Shown: positions 48,266 through 59,427 of the stretch, one piece after another
Layout: each line of letters begins with the position of its first letter
How positions within the stretch are numbered: the stretch's first letter is position 1
DNA from: Congeria kusceri
Taxonomy: Eukaryota > Mollusca > Bivalvia > Myida > Dreissenidae
DNA length: 64,000 nt
NCBI GenBank assembly: GCA_027627225.1
Contig: CM051026.1
Span: 9,963,425 to 10,027,424 of the forward strand
Direction of reading: 5' to 3'
Program-made: the position numbers and the translations under genes
Notes under the pieces: model-generated
The model's database searches: none
What the model was told of the DNA's origin: nothing
What the model saw: the letters and a program-made list of their open reading frames with translations, nothing else

Positions 48266-48466
48266 GTGTTATGTACAGTCATGTGTATTTTTGTGTGTGA
48301 TGAGATGTATGCCTTTGGATTGCTGAATTCGTATAGTTTTGCTTGTATATATCGTGGTGGTGCAAGTTATAAGCATAACTAGTATAAGACAACACCAATG
48401 TGTGTTAGTATTATGTCAGTTGAATTTGGCTAATCAAGGACCAGTTTCTTGCCACCATTCTACTGT

Positions 48467-48700
48467 TTATTCTTTATGGGTCGGTGTAGCCTTGCCACCA
48501 GAGGACAATTTCCGGGCGTAAGTTGTATTATTTGTAGCGGTTGCTTTGTTAGGCCATGGCATATCAAGCCATGTTTTGTACTTGTCAAACGTAACTAGCT
48601 CGTTGCGCTCCTGTCCCCGATAACGGACAAACAATTTTCCTTCATAGGACCATGCTTTTTCCACACGGTCCGGTTGTTTAAGTCTCAAGGATGCAAAAAT
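48467..48700 (-). pseudogene. Possible LINE ORF1 C-terminal remnant
   Basis: The minus-strand frame reads IFASLRLKQPDRVEKAW then SYEGKLFVRYRG and LVTFDKYKTWLDMPWP before stopping at 48467. The pattern of a basic segment, VEKAWSYEGKLFVR and a short tail resembles the C-terminal domain of L1-like ORF1 proteins. The fragment is isolated; no upstream ORF1 part or adjacent ORF2 is seen. I am not certain of the family. Confidence 0.35.
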
Positions 48701-48874
48701 ATTGTTTAATTAACAACAGATGCCGGAGGATGACTGACCACAATATATCTCAGTTCGAGATCAGGTGAGCTAAAAATCTGTTGGGTGCAACCACACTACA
48801 TTTGGGCAGCCTTTCACTGCTTTAGCAACTGTCGTTGTTGATCTCCATGTCATCTTACCTTGGCAATGCCTCAG

Positions 48875-49021
48875 GTTGCAATCCTCAACTCAATAGCTAC
48901 CACAACCAATGTCACTTCTGTCAGTACAGGTCCTGTGTCTGGCTCGAGTTCCATTCCAGCTGTTTACTCCCTGGCTGACCAATCTATTTTCTGTACATCA
49001 CTGCCAGGTGCATCTGTTCGG
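48875..49021 (+). CDS. Candidate coding exon of an unidentified gene
   Basis: A 147-base interval (49 codons) lies between GCCTCAG, which fits an acceptor, and GTAAGTG, a consensus donor. The frame is open throughout (VAILNSIATTTNVTSVSTG ... SLPGASVR). It is Ser/Thr/Val-rich with no domain recognised. No partner exon with a matching phase could be fixed; a short frame ending near a GTGAGC donor at about 50517 is another weak candidate. Chance is a serious alternative. Confidence 0.25.
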
Positions 49022-49107
49022 GTAAGTGTATAATACAACTAAATAATACTGGCACACACGTGGATGTTGTGTTAATGATTATCAGTGAAGACTTCATCAA
49101 GCTTTAT

Positions 49108-49945
49108 ATTAACAAGAGCTGTCTCAGGACAGCGCGCTCAACTATTCAACCGCTTTGTCAGAGTTTTCAGCCTTTATCACTACAAAAAAGAGGCATACTT
49201 CTCCTAAAACACTGGTCACAGATATATGCCTTGGTCAGTGACCTCATATAATGACATTGAAGATATGTGTGATCTTTTAGTTGAATATCTGTAGCAGATA
49301 TAGACATAATCCTACTAAATTGTATGTTAGAGCTATGGGCCTTGGTCAGTGACCTTATACAATGACCCTGGAGACACATGTAAAGTTTCAATTGAATATC
49401 TGTAGTAGTCATAGAGATACAGAGTTGTTGCAGGCGAACTTTAACCTGAATTCATAAGTACAAAATGGGGCATATTTCTGCTAAATTGTTGGTTAAAGTT
49501 ATGGGCCTTGGTCCGTGACCTTACATAATGACTCCGAAGACATATAAAGTCGCAATGGTGTAGTGGATATGGTGTCCGCCTTGCGACCGGAGCTCCCGGG
49601 TTCGATCCCCACTCAGGGAGCGTTCTCAAGACACCAAGTACTGGCTCTTCCCAGGAAACGAACTTCAGAGTGTCTTTATAAGCCAAGGCTTTCGATGCAA
49701 TCAAGCTAAAAGAAATAGGTTTTAACTAAACTAAGGACATGTGTGAAGTTTCAATTGATTATCTGTAGTAGTTATAGAGATATGGAGTTGTTGCCATGCA
49801 AAATTCAACGTGAATTTCTAAGTACAAAAAGGGGCATAATTCTGCTAAATTGCAGGTCAGACTTATGGGCCTTGGTCAGTGACCTTACATAATGACCTCA
49901 AAGACATGTGTGAAGTTTCTTTTGAATATCTGTAGAGATATGTAC
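49108..49945 (+). repeat. Dispersed repeat with ~165-bp units and hairpin leader
   Basis: Leader AACAAGAGCTGTCTCAGGAC and AGCGCGCTCAACTA (hairpin GCTGTC/GACAGC) near 49112. Units share GGCCTTGGTCAGTGACCTTA, CATAATGAC, GTGTGAAGTTTCAATTGAAT and ATCTGTAGTAGT. Starts lie near 49226, 49337, 49503 and, discounting the inserted SINE, about 175 further on. It does not code for protein. Confidence 0.7.
49546..49734 (+). mobile_element. tRNA-derived SINE nested in the 165-bp repeat
   Basis: The head AAGTCGCAATGGTGTAGTGG and ATATGGTGTCCGCC, then GGTTCGATCCCCACTC. The body is CACCAAGTACTGGCTCTTCC and CAGGAAACGAACTTCAGAGT, and the tail AAAAGAAATAGGTTTTAACT. It splits a repeat unit between GAAGACAT and GGACATGTGTGAAG, with GACAT on both sides as a possible short target duplication. 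Confidence 0.8.
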
Positions 49946-50885
49946 TTGTTGCACGCATTCCTTAACTTGAATTTTCTCTTGCATGCAAACCTTAACCTGA
50001 CATTTCTAAGTCATATCTGTAGTAGTTACAGTTACAGAAACCTTAACCAGAGCATAAGGGCGATGCGGACAAACAGGTCAGTAGTGCAGCTCGAAGTATT
50101 CGGTGAATAGTCGAGCTCAAAACGTAAGTACTAAACAGGTCACCTGTACTTGTAAAGCAACAGAAAGGTGATAGATAAGGGTGGTAGGTAGATAATCAAA
50201 CATTATCAAATATGTCGGCATAGGTTTTTAAACAGACATAAATACTGTTTGCATAAACATTTACCACACTACTTAAAAAGGTTTATATTGCACACATATT
50301 TCTTACCCGTAATAGTCTACATTTGATGTTACTCTGTATGTATGTCAAGATCATATAAAGTACATATGCTGACAGTAAATGCAGTCAAACATTTGAGTTC
50401 TATAACACAAAACTAAGTTACCAGCCCTGCTGAACAGTCGGCCTGTTACTGGGAGGATCGTATCCAAAGCCTCTTCCTTGGTCTCCACAGCCTGGCAATG
50501 ACATACTGGAAGATATGGTGAGCATAGAAATCAATGAGTACATACAAACACACAATTTTGTTAAACTATATTTAAATAATTTTGCAATGGTGGTTATGTT
50601 TCTTGCTGTATGATTTTGTTTGATGTTTGTCTTTTTCTTTCGGAACAACCCATTAATGGACATATATGTTACGTGAATTCTGGATACAATCAGAATTTTG
50701 TTATTTTTCAAAATGGTACATTACATTCATATCGATTTAATGTCTACTACTGATGTCCCTGCGCCTGCAAATGTGTCATCGATGACCAGTGTTTATATTA
50801 TAAAATTAGTTTTGTCAATTGGGTTTTGTCAATTGTTTGAAGAAACAAGGCCATCACATTTAGCAATGCTTCGTTATTAATTATT
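49946..50885. other. No firm gene
   Basis: A few short open frames occur here. On the plus strand a frame from about 50425 to 50517 (ACYWEDRIQSLFLGLHSLAM) ends at ATATG before GTGAGC, a donor-like site. The minus strand of the same segment is also open. Neither can be assigned. Confidence 0.25.
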
Positions 50886-51170
50886 CGCAATTCTAACATG
50901 ATACTCACTAATTTTTCTGTAGACAAAGAACACAATTATAGTTGTAAAACTTCCCAATAAACGACACCAAAAGAAGTCCCAATTCTGAGCGGAGCATAGT
51001 AAAATATAGTCTCATTACAATTGCAAAAATATTTGTAAAATAATGTTAGAATCAAAATACTGTTTTCGCATGTTCATTGTTGACTGACCAATAAACAACT
51101 CTTTGTTGTTCCGATGTTTGGCTATTAAACCACTCGGGATAACGACCTCGTGGTTTAATTGGAGATGGGC
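50886..51170. repeat. Copy 5 of nested-palindrome CCAAT family
   Basis: Blocks are CAATTCTAACATGATACTCA, CTGTAGACAAAGAACACAAT, AACTTCCCAATAAACGACAC, TTCTGAGCGGAGCATAGTAAA, TTGACTGACCAATAAACAAC, CTCTTTGTTGTTCCGATG and CTCGTGGTTTAATTGGAGAT. The layout is like copies 3 and 4. Confidence 0.65.
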
Positions 51171-51549
51171 TCTGCTTTGTTAGGGTCTACAAAATTCACA
51201 GATTGGAGCAATGTCTGGAATATATCTGTTCTCTGCTTTGTCAGTATGCATACAAATCATTTTGCAAAAGGAGAATTGTCCTCTTATACTGTACTTTCTG
51301 CTCATGTGTTCTCTTATTCTGTGAAGTAAGTTGAGGTATCACAAAATAGTTTTAGTCCTAACAAAAAATCAAAAAGGGTAGTATTCAAAATTGCTGTGCA
51401 ATAATGAGTTATGATTCTTGTAAGCTTTACTTGCACCTGCTATCGTAAATCATTCTGTGCAGAATTAACAAAATGCCTTTTATCATGTTTTGAATTATGC
51501 TTTGCACACTCATAAATAAAAGGGAAGTAATTCAATAACCTTACAAGTC
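51171..51549. other. Gene-free gap
   Basis: Short AT-rich interval between two repeats. Nothing could be supported in it. Confidence 0.5.
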
Positions 51550-52455
51550 AGGTTCTTGCATGCAACACACCATCTGGTGATGGTGATCATTTCTGCCAAT
51601 AAAACTGAAAATCCCAGCATGCATGACAAAATTATGCTCTAGACAATTATTTGACCGTTGGCCTTAATAAGTGACCTTGAAGTTTAAGCTACAGACCTGG
51701 TTCTTAAACGCCACATGCCGTCTAATAATGATCATCACTTCTGCTAAGTAATTTGAAAATTCTTCCATGCCGGGCAAAATTATACCTTGGTCAAACTCAA
51801 TTGCTTAAAATGTTATATTTGACCTCTAAGCGTGACATTGACCTTGGACCAAAGGATCTAGTTGTTGCAGGCCACATCCTGTCTCATTATGCTTATCAGT
51901 TCTGTCAAGTAATTTGAAAATTCTTCCATGCTGAACAAAATTATGCTCCGACAGAGTCCATGATAATAAAATCTTATATTTGACCTTGACCTTTACATTT
52001 GACCATGACCTCGGGCCTTGTTAGAATCTTAACATATAAACATTAGCTTGATCTTTGAATTTTAAGTATGACCTTGTCCTTGGACCTAGGCATCCCATTC
52101 TTACATGCCACACACGGTGCATAATACTTATCACTTATGCCAAAGTATTTGAAAATCCTTCCCTGCTTGAAATCATTATGCTCCGGACAGGGTATATGGC
52201 TTAAATTTTGTATTTGACGCTTGACCTTAAAGTGTGACCTTGACTTTGGACCAAGGGACCTGGTTTTTGCACGCGACAAACCATCTCGATGCTTAGCACT
52301 TCAGCCAAGTTATTTGAAAACCCTTCTCTGCTGGACAAAATTATGCTCCGGACAGTATCTTAGCTTAACTTCTTATATTGACCTTTGACCTTTAAGCGTG
52401 ACCTTGAACTTGGACATAGGGACCTGGTTCTTGCGAGTGACACTTCGTCTCATTA
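51550..52455. repeat. Tandem dispersed repeat, ~6 units of ~150-165 bp (one longer)
   Basis: Unit landmarks are GCCACACACCRTCT, TCACTTCTGCCAAGTAATTT, GAAAATTCTTCCATGC, ACAAAATTATGCTCCGGACA and TGACCTTGACCTTTGACC. Starts lie near 51561, 51710, 51873, 52109, 52273 and 52436. Units are diverged. The GACCTTGACC-rich parts match similar blocks at 8590, 8750 and 60790. Confidence 0.75.
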
Positions 52456-53122
52456 TACTTGACATTTATAATTATGTTACATAAATATTCATTTAACCAT
52501 CTAAAAGGCACTATACAGTATACTGTTACAATATATTGTGGTGCTATCAGAGTCTGTGTTCTAAGATTAGAGCAAAGCTTTCATTCAAGCAAGGCATAAG
52601 CTTTCTTTAAGAGTAATAATACACACATCATGTCGGCAGACAGTAACAAATCATAACTGCAATAACAAACAATTGTCCTAGAATAATAGGAACAGATACA
52701 CTGGTATAGCTATTACAACTTGAAAATGAAATTAGTTGGATTATTAGGCCATACCACTGAATGTTATTGATTTGTAATCCTTTGTACACTATCACAATGC
52801 AACGGTCTGCCTAAATCATATTTATGACAGAAGTTCTTCTATGCAATAAAGAAAGACCTGAAACAATAATACTCTCAATAAATTACTGAATTTGTCCACA
52901 AACAAGAGCTGTCTGAGAACAGCGCACTCGACTAATCAACGTGTTTCAGTTTGTACATATTAAATATTTCCACAACATAGTATGTAAAACATATTTTTAT
53001 AAACGCACAAAATATGAAGAATTTTATAGCCAAATTGAAGAAACTTCGACTATATTATACTGTAAAACGTTGTATATTACGCGAACTAATTTGTCCCCAA
53101 AATCAATTTGAAAAAACTTGGT
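52456..53122. other. Gene-free gap with an isolated hairpin leader
   Basis: At 52900-52940 AACAAGAGCTGTCTGAGAAC and AGCGCACTCGACTA match the leader of the repeat at 49108, but no tandem core follows, so this is a truncated copy. The remainder is AT-rich and featureless. Confidence 0.5.
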
Positions 53123-53577
53123 TTGATTGATTGATTCCTTTATTTCCTCCATATATGAAGAGTTGAACATATATACACAGTAAATTAACAAATTAATACA
53201 GCATGCAAATATAAATAATGCAATTTGTGTGATCACAATAAGAGTTCACACTACGTACATTCCAATAAAGAAAAATAAATCTAAGATGTTTTATCATATA
53301 CAACGAATGTGTTCAAAAGAATATCACATTTCCAGGTAAGCAGTTTAAAATATAACAATGCAAGTTATAGCAAACATCTCATAATAACAACACAATGTAT
53401 CCTGCTTCATATTAGCATTACCTACATAATATAAATTTGACTTTGTTACAAAAACAAGACAAATTAAGTAGGAAGCTTATGCATAATATTTTATAAGGGT
53501 TTAGTCTCATAGTGTTAAGCCTTAAACGAAATCGAAATTTAAGACTAAGTTACGAGCTATCACTCTTTAAAACCAGA

Positions 53578-56500
53578 TCAAGCATTAACCCTGCGTAGCA
53601 TTTTAACAAGAGCAATTGTTAATGTATGGTTGATAAAGCAGCCGTCGCTGTGCTCTGTACACAACACGAACAGTTCTGAGCACTGGTCGTTTACTGACAT
53701 GGACATAATTGCCCTAAATTTGTCATGGCCACATTGTTCAATAATTGCATCCCACATTTTCAAACGGTTATAATCTTTCTTGTGACAAAACATAATTGAA
53801 TGCACGGTTAAATCGTCCGTCAATAACTGACAAGATACACATGTTTGTATAAAGGGTTTAGATACAAATAGCCCAATATTGAGCAGCAGTACTTTGCACA
53901 CATGTAGTAATTTTGGTTTTCGTTTGGCAATCTCCCAAAGAGGTGAGCAGCAACGTTCACGTATCACATTTCGGTATGCATAATTCACAAATTCACAGTT
54001 TTCAAAAGTTCTGTGATTAGTAGGGATTATCACATTATAGTATAATATTTTCTTCCAGATATATTTAGAAGGAAATGTACCGGATTCAACGTATTGTGTC
54101 AAGTGTTCAACAAGATTGTATTTTTGCAACAGTCGATACATTTCTGGCACAAATCCAATAGTTTGTTTATCAAAATTTAAAAATCGAACGAGTCGTTGAT
54201 TAAAGATTTCTTTTGCTGTATACTGACATGGTAATCGGCACAACTGTCCCATGAACGCAGCTTCTTATAGTCAATCATAGTTTCAATGGGAGTTATGTCG
54301 AGTGTTGATAGCACGTAATTGGTATGTATATTTCTCTGGTATCCTTGCATGTGCTTAATACAGAACCGATGCGCAATTTCTAGTTTAGTAATGTCTTTTT
54401 TCGAGTAATTTATCCACAGTTCACAGCCGTATAATGACTTGGGTATAACGGCTGACAGATAAACTGTTTTAAGAGTCATCGCACTTATATTATCGGGGCA
54501 AACACCTTTGTTACACACATTTAAGTATGTCCCTCTTAATTTGGTACAAGCGTTATCAATAGATTCTTTTACAGACAGTGTTCCATTACTGATTATACCC
54601 AAATGAGTATATTGAACAGTATTATAAATTCTCTCTTCTCCCAAATAACACGACACCTGCTGAGTTGGTGAATTAAATAACATAATAGCACATTTATTCA
54701 CATTATATACAAATCTCCATCGCCTTGAGTATTCATTGCATAGTTGTATCATACTGTCCAGGCCATTCTTCGAATAGGAGACAAGTACCATGTCGTCAGC
54801 CACCGTAGGCGAGCACATATTAATGTCATATATACAAAAGCCGCTCCCACTTCGCGTTAACTGGTTGATTAAGCCGTCGATGAAAACTAAATAGAGAAGC
54901 GGCGAGCTTTTACCTCCTTGCCTGGTTCCCTGGTATATCGGAAATTCCTCGGAATAAAGTCCTCTGTATTTTACTCGACTAGACGCGTTACTGTATATGT
55001 TGCGTATGGCTAACAAGGTGTTTCCATCTATTGTTGGTCTTGATTCACGATCGCCTAAGGTCAGTTCTCTAAGTTTATACATCAGACCGTCATGCCAGAC
55101 CCGGTCAAAGGCCTGTCGAGCGTCCAGGAAACACAGGTACACGATTGAAGAGAGGTCCTTTGCAGAATAGAGGGATTCTCGCAGTACAAAGCTTGTTATC
55201 AGGCACCCTAGCTGTTTTTGAAATCCGCACTGAAGCCTATTCAGTTTCGCAGTAATATTGTCTTTACATCGCTCCATTAAGACACATTCGTACACTTTAA
55301 GGATAGATGATGATAATGTAATAGCCCTGTAGTTGTTGGGGTCATCTTTTCGTTTGTTGCCACCTTTGTGTAACGTTATAATCTCCCCCTTTTTCATGTG
55401 GTCGGGAACATAGCCTCCCCTTAGCATTGCGGTGTACATAACCGATAAAGGTTGGGCAATAGTATCTTTGGCATATAATAGGTGTTCATGGCTTATTTCG
55501 TCTGGTCCGCAAGCTTTTCCTTTCGGAAGCTTATTAATGCAATCCGCTACCACTTCTGGCGAGACACTAACCATTGGATCAACTGTAATAGTGTTTAATG
55601 TTTGTCGGACCGTCTCTTCCACAGTTATTTTCCATTCATGGTCAAGGTGTGGATCATCAGAAGGCGTGTATAAAGTTTTAAAATACTCCCCCCATTGTTC
55701 TACTATGTCTTCTCTGTTCCTGTACATTACACCATTGAACTGCATCCCTTCACCGAATTTCATTTTATTATGTTGTTTTCTTGAATTTAACGTCTTCCAA
55801 AAACGAACAGAGTCTCGTTCAGCAGCTTCCTCTAGGTTACAATTTAGCTGTACTAAATACTGTTCAACAAAGTGCCTGTGCCTCTTTCTAAACCGCGCCT
55901 TGTCATTCTTGTATTGTATATAGTAATTGTCATGCGTAACCCGGGGGCGTCCAGCTCGATGCCACTGGTCACGTGATATCTCCATTTCTCTATGTAAGGC
56001 AGAGAGGTCTTCATTCCAATATGGCTTTAGGAACGGTCGAAATTTCTTGACAGGCAGACATGGGTTTGCATTTTTATGAATAACATTACACAACGTTTCA
56101 TAAAATATATCGATGTCCCTATTATTCGATAACACATGTTCCATGTTTTCGATATCTGTTTTAAGTCTCATTTCATATTCCATGTTCTGATCTGGAGTTA
56201 TTTTACGCCAGTTTATACACTTTTCAGACTCAGTCTCTACCTTAGTTACCACGTTACCGCACACAAAGTGTATACAACACAATATAGGTTTATGTCGTGA
56301 CATGTTAAGACAGCAATCGTCAGCGACCTCACAATGTACAACTAAATCTGAAATTTCTAATGGCATGCATACATAGTCAATAGTAGTCGAGTAATTCCCA
56401 TCATATGAAACATAAGTTTCTGCAGAACCTAAACATGTGTCAAGCATATTTATTGCACATAAATTACAATCAAACAGGAACTTGAGAAGCAATTTATCTC

Positions 56501-57002
56501 TAGTATTTCTAAGTTTTTAATTAATATTTGCATTAAAATCACCCATGAAGATGACTGCACCTTTCTCCTTATAAGTGTAGTATAGATCATATAACATATT
56601 TATATACTCACTGTATATCTCGACTGAGTGGTTATTGCATGGTAAATATACCTGAAAGATAAATAAGTATTGTTCATGCATTAATTGCATTTGTACTGCT
56701 ACAATTCTATTGTCATCGATTTCCAGAGGCGTAATGATATTATCAACACGTTTGTGCCACATTAAAGACACCCCACCTCTACCTATTTTAATCTTTTGCA
56801 ATCCAAGATTTTCACATTTCGTATAATGCCTATAATCACTATGTATCGAGTCCATAAAGTGTACATTACCGGACAAAAGCCAATGCTCGGACAATCCACA
56901 AATATCAATGCTACCATTTGTCAGTATATCACTAAGGTAGGCTGCACTGGACATAATGCCGGTTATGTTCCATGTTATGAGATTAAGGCCTAACACAGCC
57001 AT
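53578..57002 (-). pseudogene. Retrotransposon ORF2 (endonuclease / reverse transcriptase), one stop and one frameshift
   Basis: The ATG at 57002 starts MAVLGLNLITWNITGIMSS. Endonuclease motifs are LSEHWL, GRGGVSLMW, VYLPC and GDFNAN. An in-frame TAA at 56517-56519 directly follows GDFNANIN, and the same frame continues KLRNTRDKLLLKFLFD, then TIDYV and SRHKPI, the rest of the nuclease. The RT contains GKACGPDEISHEHLL, PNNYRAITLSSSILKVYE, FLDARQAFDRVWHDGL, GTRQGGKSSPLLYLVF and VADD near residue 735. A frameshift near 54245 (LRSWDS to MGQLCRLPC) moves the end to the frame closing at 53578. Two lesions make it inactive as read. Confidence 0.9.
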
Positions 57003-57042
57003 GATTAATAAATATACGTTTGGACACAAACAGTTACAACAG

Positions 57043-58671
57043 TTAATCAACGTCACACGATAATACACTAAAGTCATTGCGTCGCGGGTCCTCATCACTC
57101 CTTCCGGTATTCTTCCACACATCCATCCGATGCTCGATTTTTCGATGCTGGTCAACATAGCGGAACCTAGACGGAACCTCCGATGACCGCGACCGCATTC
57201 CCACTTGTTGGTCTTCAGTATCACGTGTCCACCGCCACTTCCGGCTGCTTTGGTGCGGATCAACATGACGTTTTGATGAGTCTCGGCGGAGCATTTCCAA
57301 CGACCGCCACGGTTTGCATTTCACATAGTCCGGCCAAAACGTATTAGCTAAGACACGATCAGTGTTCTGATCGGAAATCAATGTCAATTTTACGAGTGCT
57401 CGGTGTCGGTTAGCTCTCATCAAATAAGATTGTATTGATTTTACGGATACCCCTTTGCTTTCGATGACTGACTTTAATACTTCAGTGTTCACCTTTGCAC
57501 TGAGACCCAAAACACAAAAGCGTTTAACACCCTTTCTTTGGACAAGGCGGAAACCATCGTCGATATCTCTCGTAGTGATTCTAACTGGAATCGGATTACT
57601 GTCCTCGCTACATTTAAATGCGATATATTCGCAATTAGAATTATATGTATCTGCAATCTCAATATTGTCAAGTTGACACGGAACGCTTTGTTGTGTGCAA
57701 TAATCATCGTTTACATCCGGTTCTGTATTTGACATATTCTCAACGAGCACTTCCATATGTCGGACTCTATCCTCTATTTCTGTAATTCTACCTAATAATG
57801 ATGTTGCCAGATTCCTTAATGTATCCACTGCTGTACATGTAAATGAGCTAACGGATTTGGTACAGTCAATGATGTCTTGTTTCATTTTTAAATAATTGCT
57901 TTTAGTTTCACATTGCTGTTCTGATCTCATTTTATTACTATCATGTAGTGTCTGTTTAATAAGCAACAAACCCGCTTGTAGTGATGCTACGTTATCTTTA
58001 AGTAAAGTCAACTCACTTGCACATGCGCACTTCTCTTGTGGACGACTTACGGACGGCGTGTCTCTACTTCGCTGTTGCGCAACGGACATTCTGCGCGATT
58101 TGCCGGCACTAATCATGTTCTTAAGTACACTAAGATCACCACCTTCAATCATCTCAATAATACTGTAAATGTCCTGGGCAAGTCGAACAGAAATAGGTTC
58201 ACCGGCACGCAAGGTCATCCTTCGCTGCTTGAGTTCTGAGTTTCGGTCGAAGGGAAATTCATCGGCGACGTCTTTCAGGTGTTCAAAACACTGGCATCTT
58301 ATCCGATCTAAGTCACTTTCACTGGAGGAGTAATTTCTAAGAATATGTTGTATGCACATGTCTCTAGGATACTCCCTATGGAGCTTTACGAGTGCAGAAT
58401 ATTCTTTATCAAACCGAAAGTCAGCATGTTCAAGGTCACTGCCTTGGCATTCATCACCCGACCCACTAGCCTGACTGTTACGGTCATATGATCGATAATT
58501 ATTGCCGACAGAACAACGTGGTGTGAGACCATCAGATCGGTCGTCGTTCGTCATCATACTTATGGATTTAACGGTCTCAATTTGGGATGATGCATTCTGC
58601 CAAAGTGGCAAATCCGATAAATCCGATAATTTATCGGATAAATTGTTAGTTATATAATCCATATAATCCAT
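57043..58671 (-). CDS. Retrotransposon ORF1 protein, 542 aa
   Basis: This is the RNA-binding companion of ORF2. The first ATG is 58671 (MDYMDYITNNLSDKL); the frame is open a little further upstream from a TTG. The N-terminal half contains a segment with ECQGSDLEHADFRFDKEYSA and HREYPRDMCIQHILRN. A predicted coiled coil follows at about 220-330 (CASELTLLKDNVASLQAGLL, ITEIEDRVRHMEVLVENM). The RRM-like segment is at about 380-460 (KRFCVLGLSAKVNTEVLKSV, LMRANRHRALVKLTLI), and the C-terminus is basic and Arg/Ser/Asp-rich. No zinc knuckle or PHD finger is seen. The frame is intact and ends 40 bases before the ORF2 ATG. Confidence 0.8.
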   Translation of the reverse strand: MDYMDYITNNLSDKLSDLSDLPLWQNASSQIETVKSISMMTNDDRSDGLTPRCSVGNNYRSYDRNSQASGSGDECQGSDLEHADFRFDKEYSALVKLHREYPRDMCIQHILRNYSSSESDLDRIRCQCFEHLKDVADEFPFDRNSELKQRRMTLRAGEPISVRLAQDIYSIIEMIEGGDLSVLKNMISAGKSRRMSVAQQRSRDTPSVSRPQEKCACASELTLLKDNVASLQAGLLLIKQTLHDSNKMRSEQQCETKSNYLKMKQDIIDCTKSVSSFTCTAVDTLRNLATSLLGRITEIEDRVRHMEVLVENMSNTEPDVNDDYCTQQSVPCQLDNIEIADTYNSNCEYIAFKCSEDSNPIPVRITTRDIDDGFRLVQRKGVKRFCVLGLSAKVNTEVLKSVIESKGVSVKSIQSYLMRANRHRALVKLTLISDQNTDRVLANTFWPDYVKCKPWRSLEMLRRDSSKRHVDPHQSSRKWRWTRDTEDQQVGMRSRSSEVPSRFRYVDQHRKIEHRMDVWKNTGRSDEDPRRNDFSVLSCDVD

Positions 58672-58735
58672 TTGCTGTCTTTTGTGAGCAGTTCTCGCGA
58701 AAATGATTTTCAAATTTGTCAATTTATAAATAGAA

Positions 58736-59340
58736 CAAAGAAAAAATGGAAAAACATTAAATTATCCACATCCTCATCATAATTTTGTCACACATATATA
58801 TATCCATATAGTTCATACATTAATACACACGCACATATAAAACTTTTTGTATAATTCCAACTATAACTGATGAAATTTAGTAATAAGTTGCCACGAACAT
58901 TCGCGCGACTTTCATAGCTGACATCGATATAGGGAAATTTTTCCTAAGTTTGCGCAACTTACCTTAAATGGCTTCCAGGTATTGTAAATGGACTATTAGC
59001 ATAATTAATTGATCTATACTATTACGAACTGAAGGGACAATGTTAACAAGTGATAGTAATTATTTTTATTTTCATTTCAGGTCTGTATCCAGCATTTGTA
59101 ACAGTACATTTGGCTAAAATTGAGAAGAAATGAAGCCAATTTCGGCCATTTTTGTTTATTACAAGTTATTGTTGTTCTAATAATACCATGCCCAACTGTC
59201 CCGAGTACAGCAACTGTATTTGGGGCCATTGTCAATATTGTGATAATTTCCTTTGTCTTACGAAATGTGTGAAAAACATTAAATTTTTTGGCAACTCAAT
59301 AGGTGCAAATATATATTTTGAAATTGGTTCGTTTGTGTTT
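58736..59340. other. Gene-free gap
   Basis: AT-rich sequence flanking the 5' side of the retrotransposon. A 93-codon plus-strand frame (59152-59433) runs into the 30-bp repeat and contains Cys-rich NCPEYSNCIWGHCQYC. It is not recognised. Confidence 0.4.
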
Positions 59341-59427
59341 TTCCTGGCTTATGTCATTAATATTGTGTGTTTCCTGGCTTATGTCATTAATGTTGTGTGT
59401 TTCCTGGCTTATGTCATTAATGTTGTT
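59341..59427. repeat. Tandem repeat, 3 x 30 bp
   Basis: TTCCTGGCTTATGTCATTAA starts at 59341, 59371 and 59401, with one base change and a diverged last end. The period is a multiple of three, giving a 10-residue repeat (VCFLAYVINV) in a short open frame. Confidence 0.9.

Larger units (their letters stand above)
53123..58735 (-). mobile_element. CR1/jockey-like non-LTR retrotransposon
   Basis: On the minus strand the element has ORF1 (58671-57043), 40 bases, ORF2 (57002-53578, damaged) and a 3' UTR of about 440 bases. It ends GGAAATAAAGGAATCAATCA with ATCAAAC, a short tetranucleotide tail at 53123-53136. The 5' boundary near 58735 is approximate. Tetranucleotide tails and this ORF2 type (YQGTRQGGKSSPLLYLVF) fit CR1/jockey-superfamily elements; the exact family is not certain. 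Confidence 0.85.

Noticed and set aside
48085..48382. His-Thr and Cys-Val repeat open frames on both strands
   Set aside because: Artefacts of the (TG)n microsatellite.
55432..55923. 163-codon plus-strand frame
   Set aside because: Antisense shadow of the CR1-like ORF2 reverse transcriptase.
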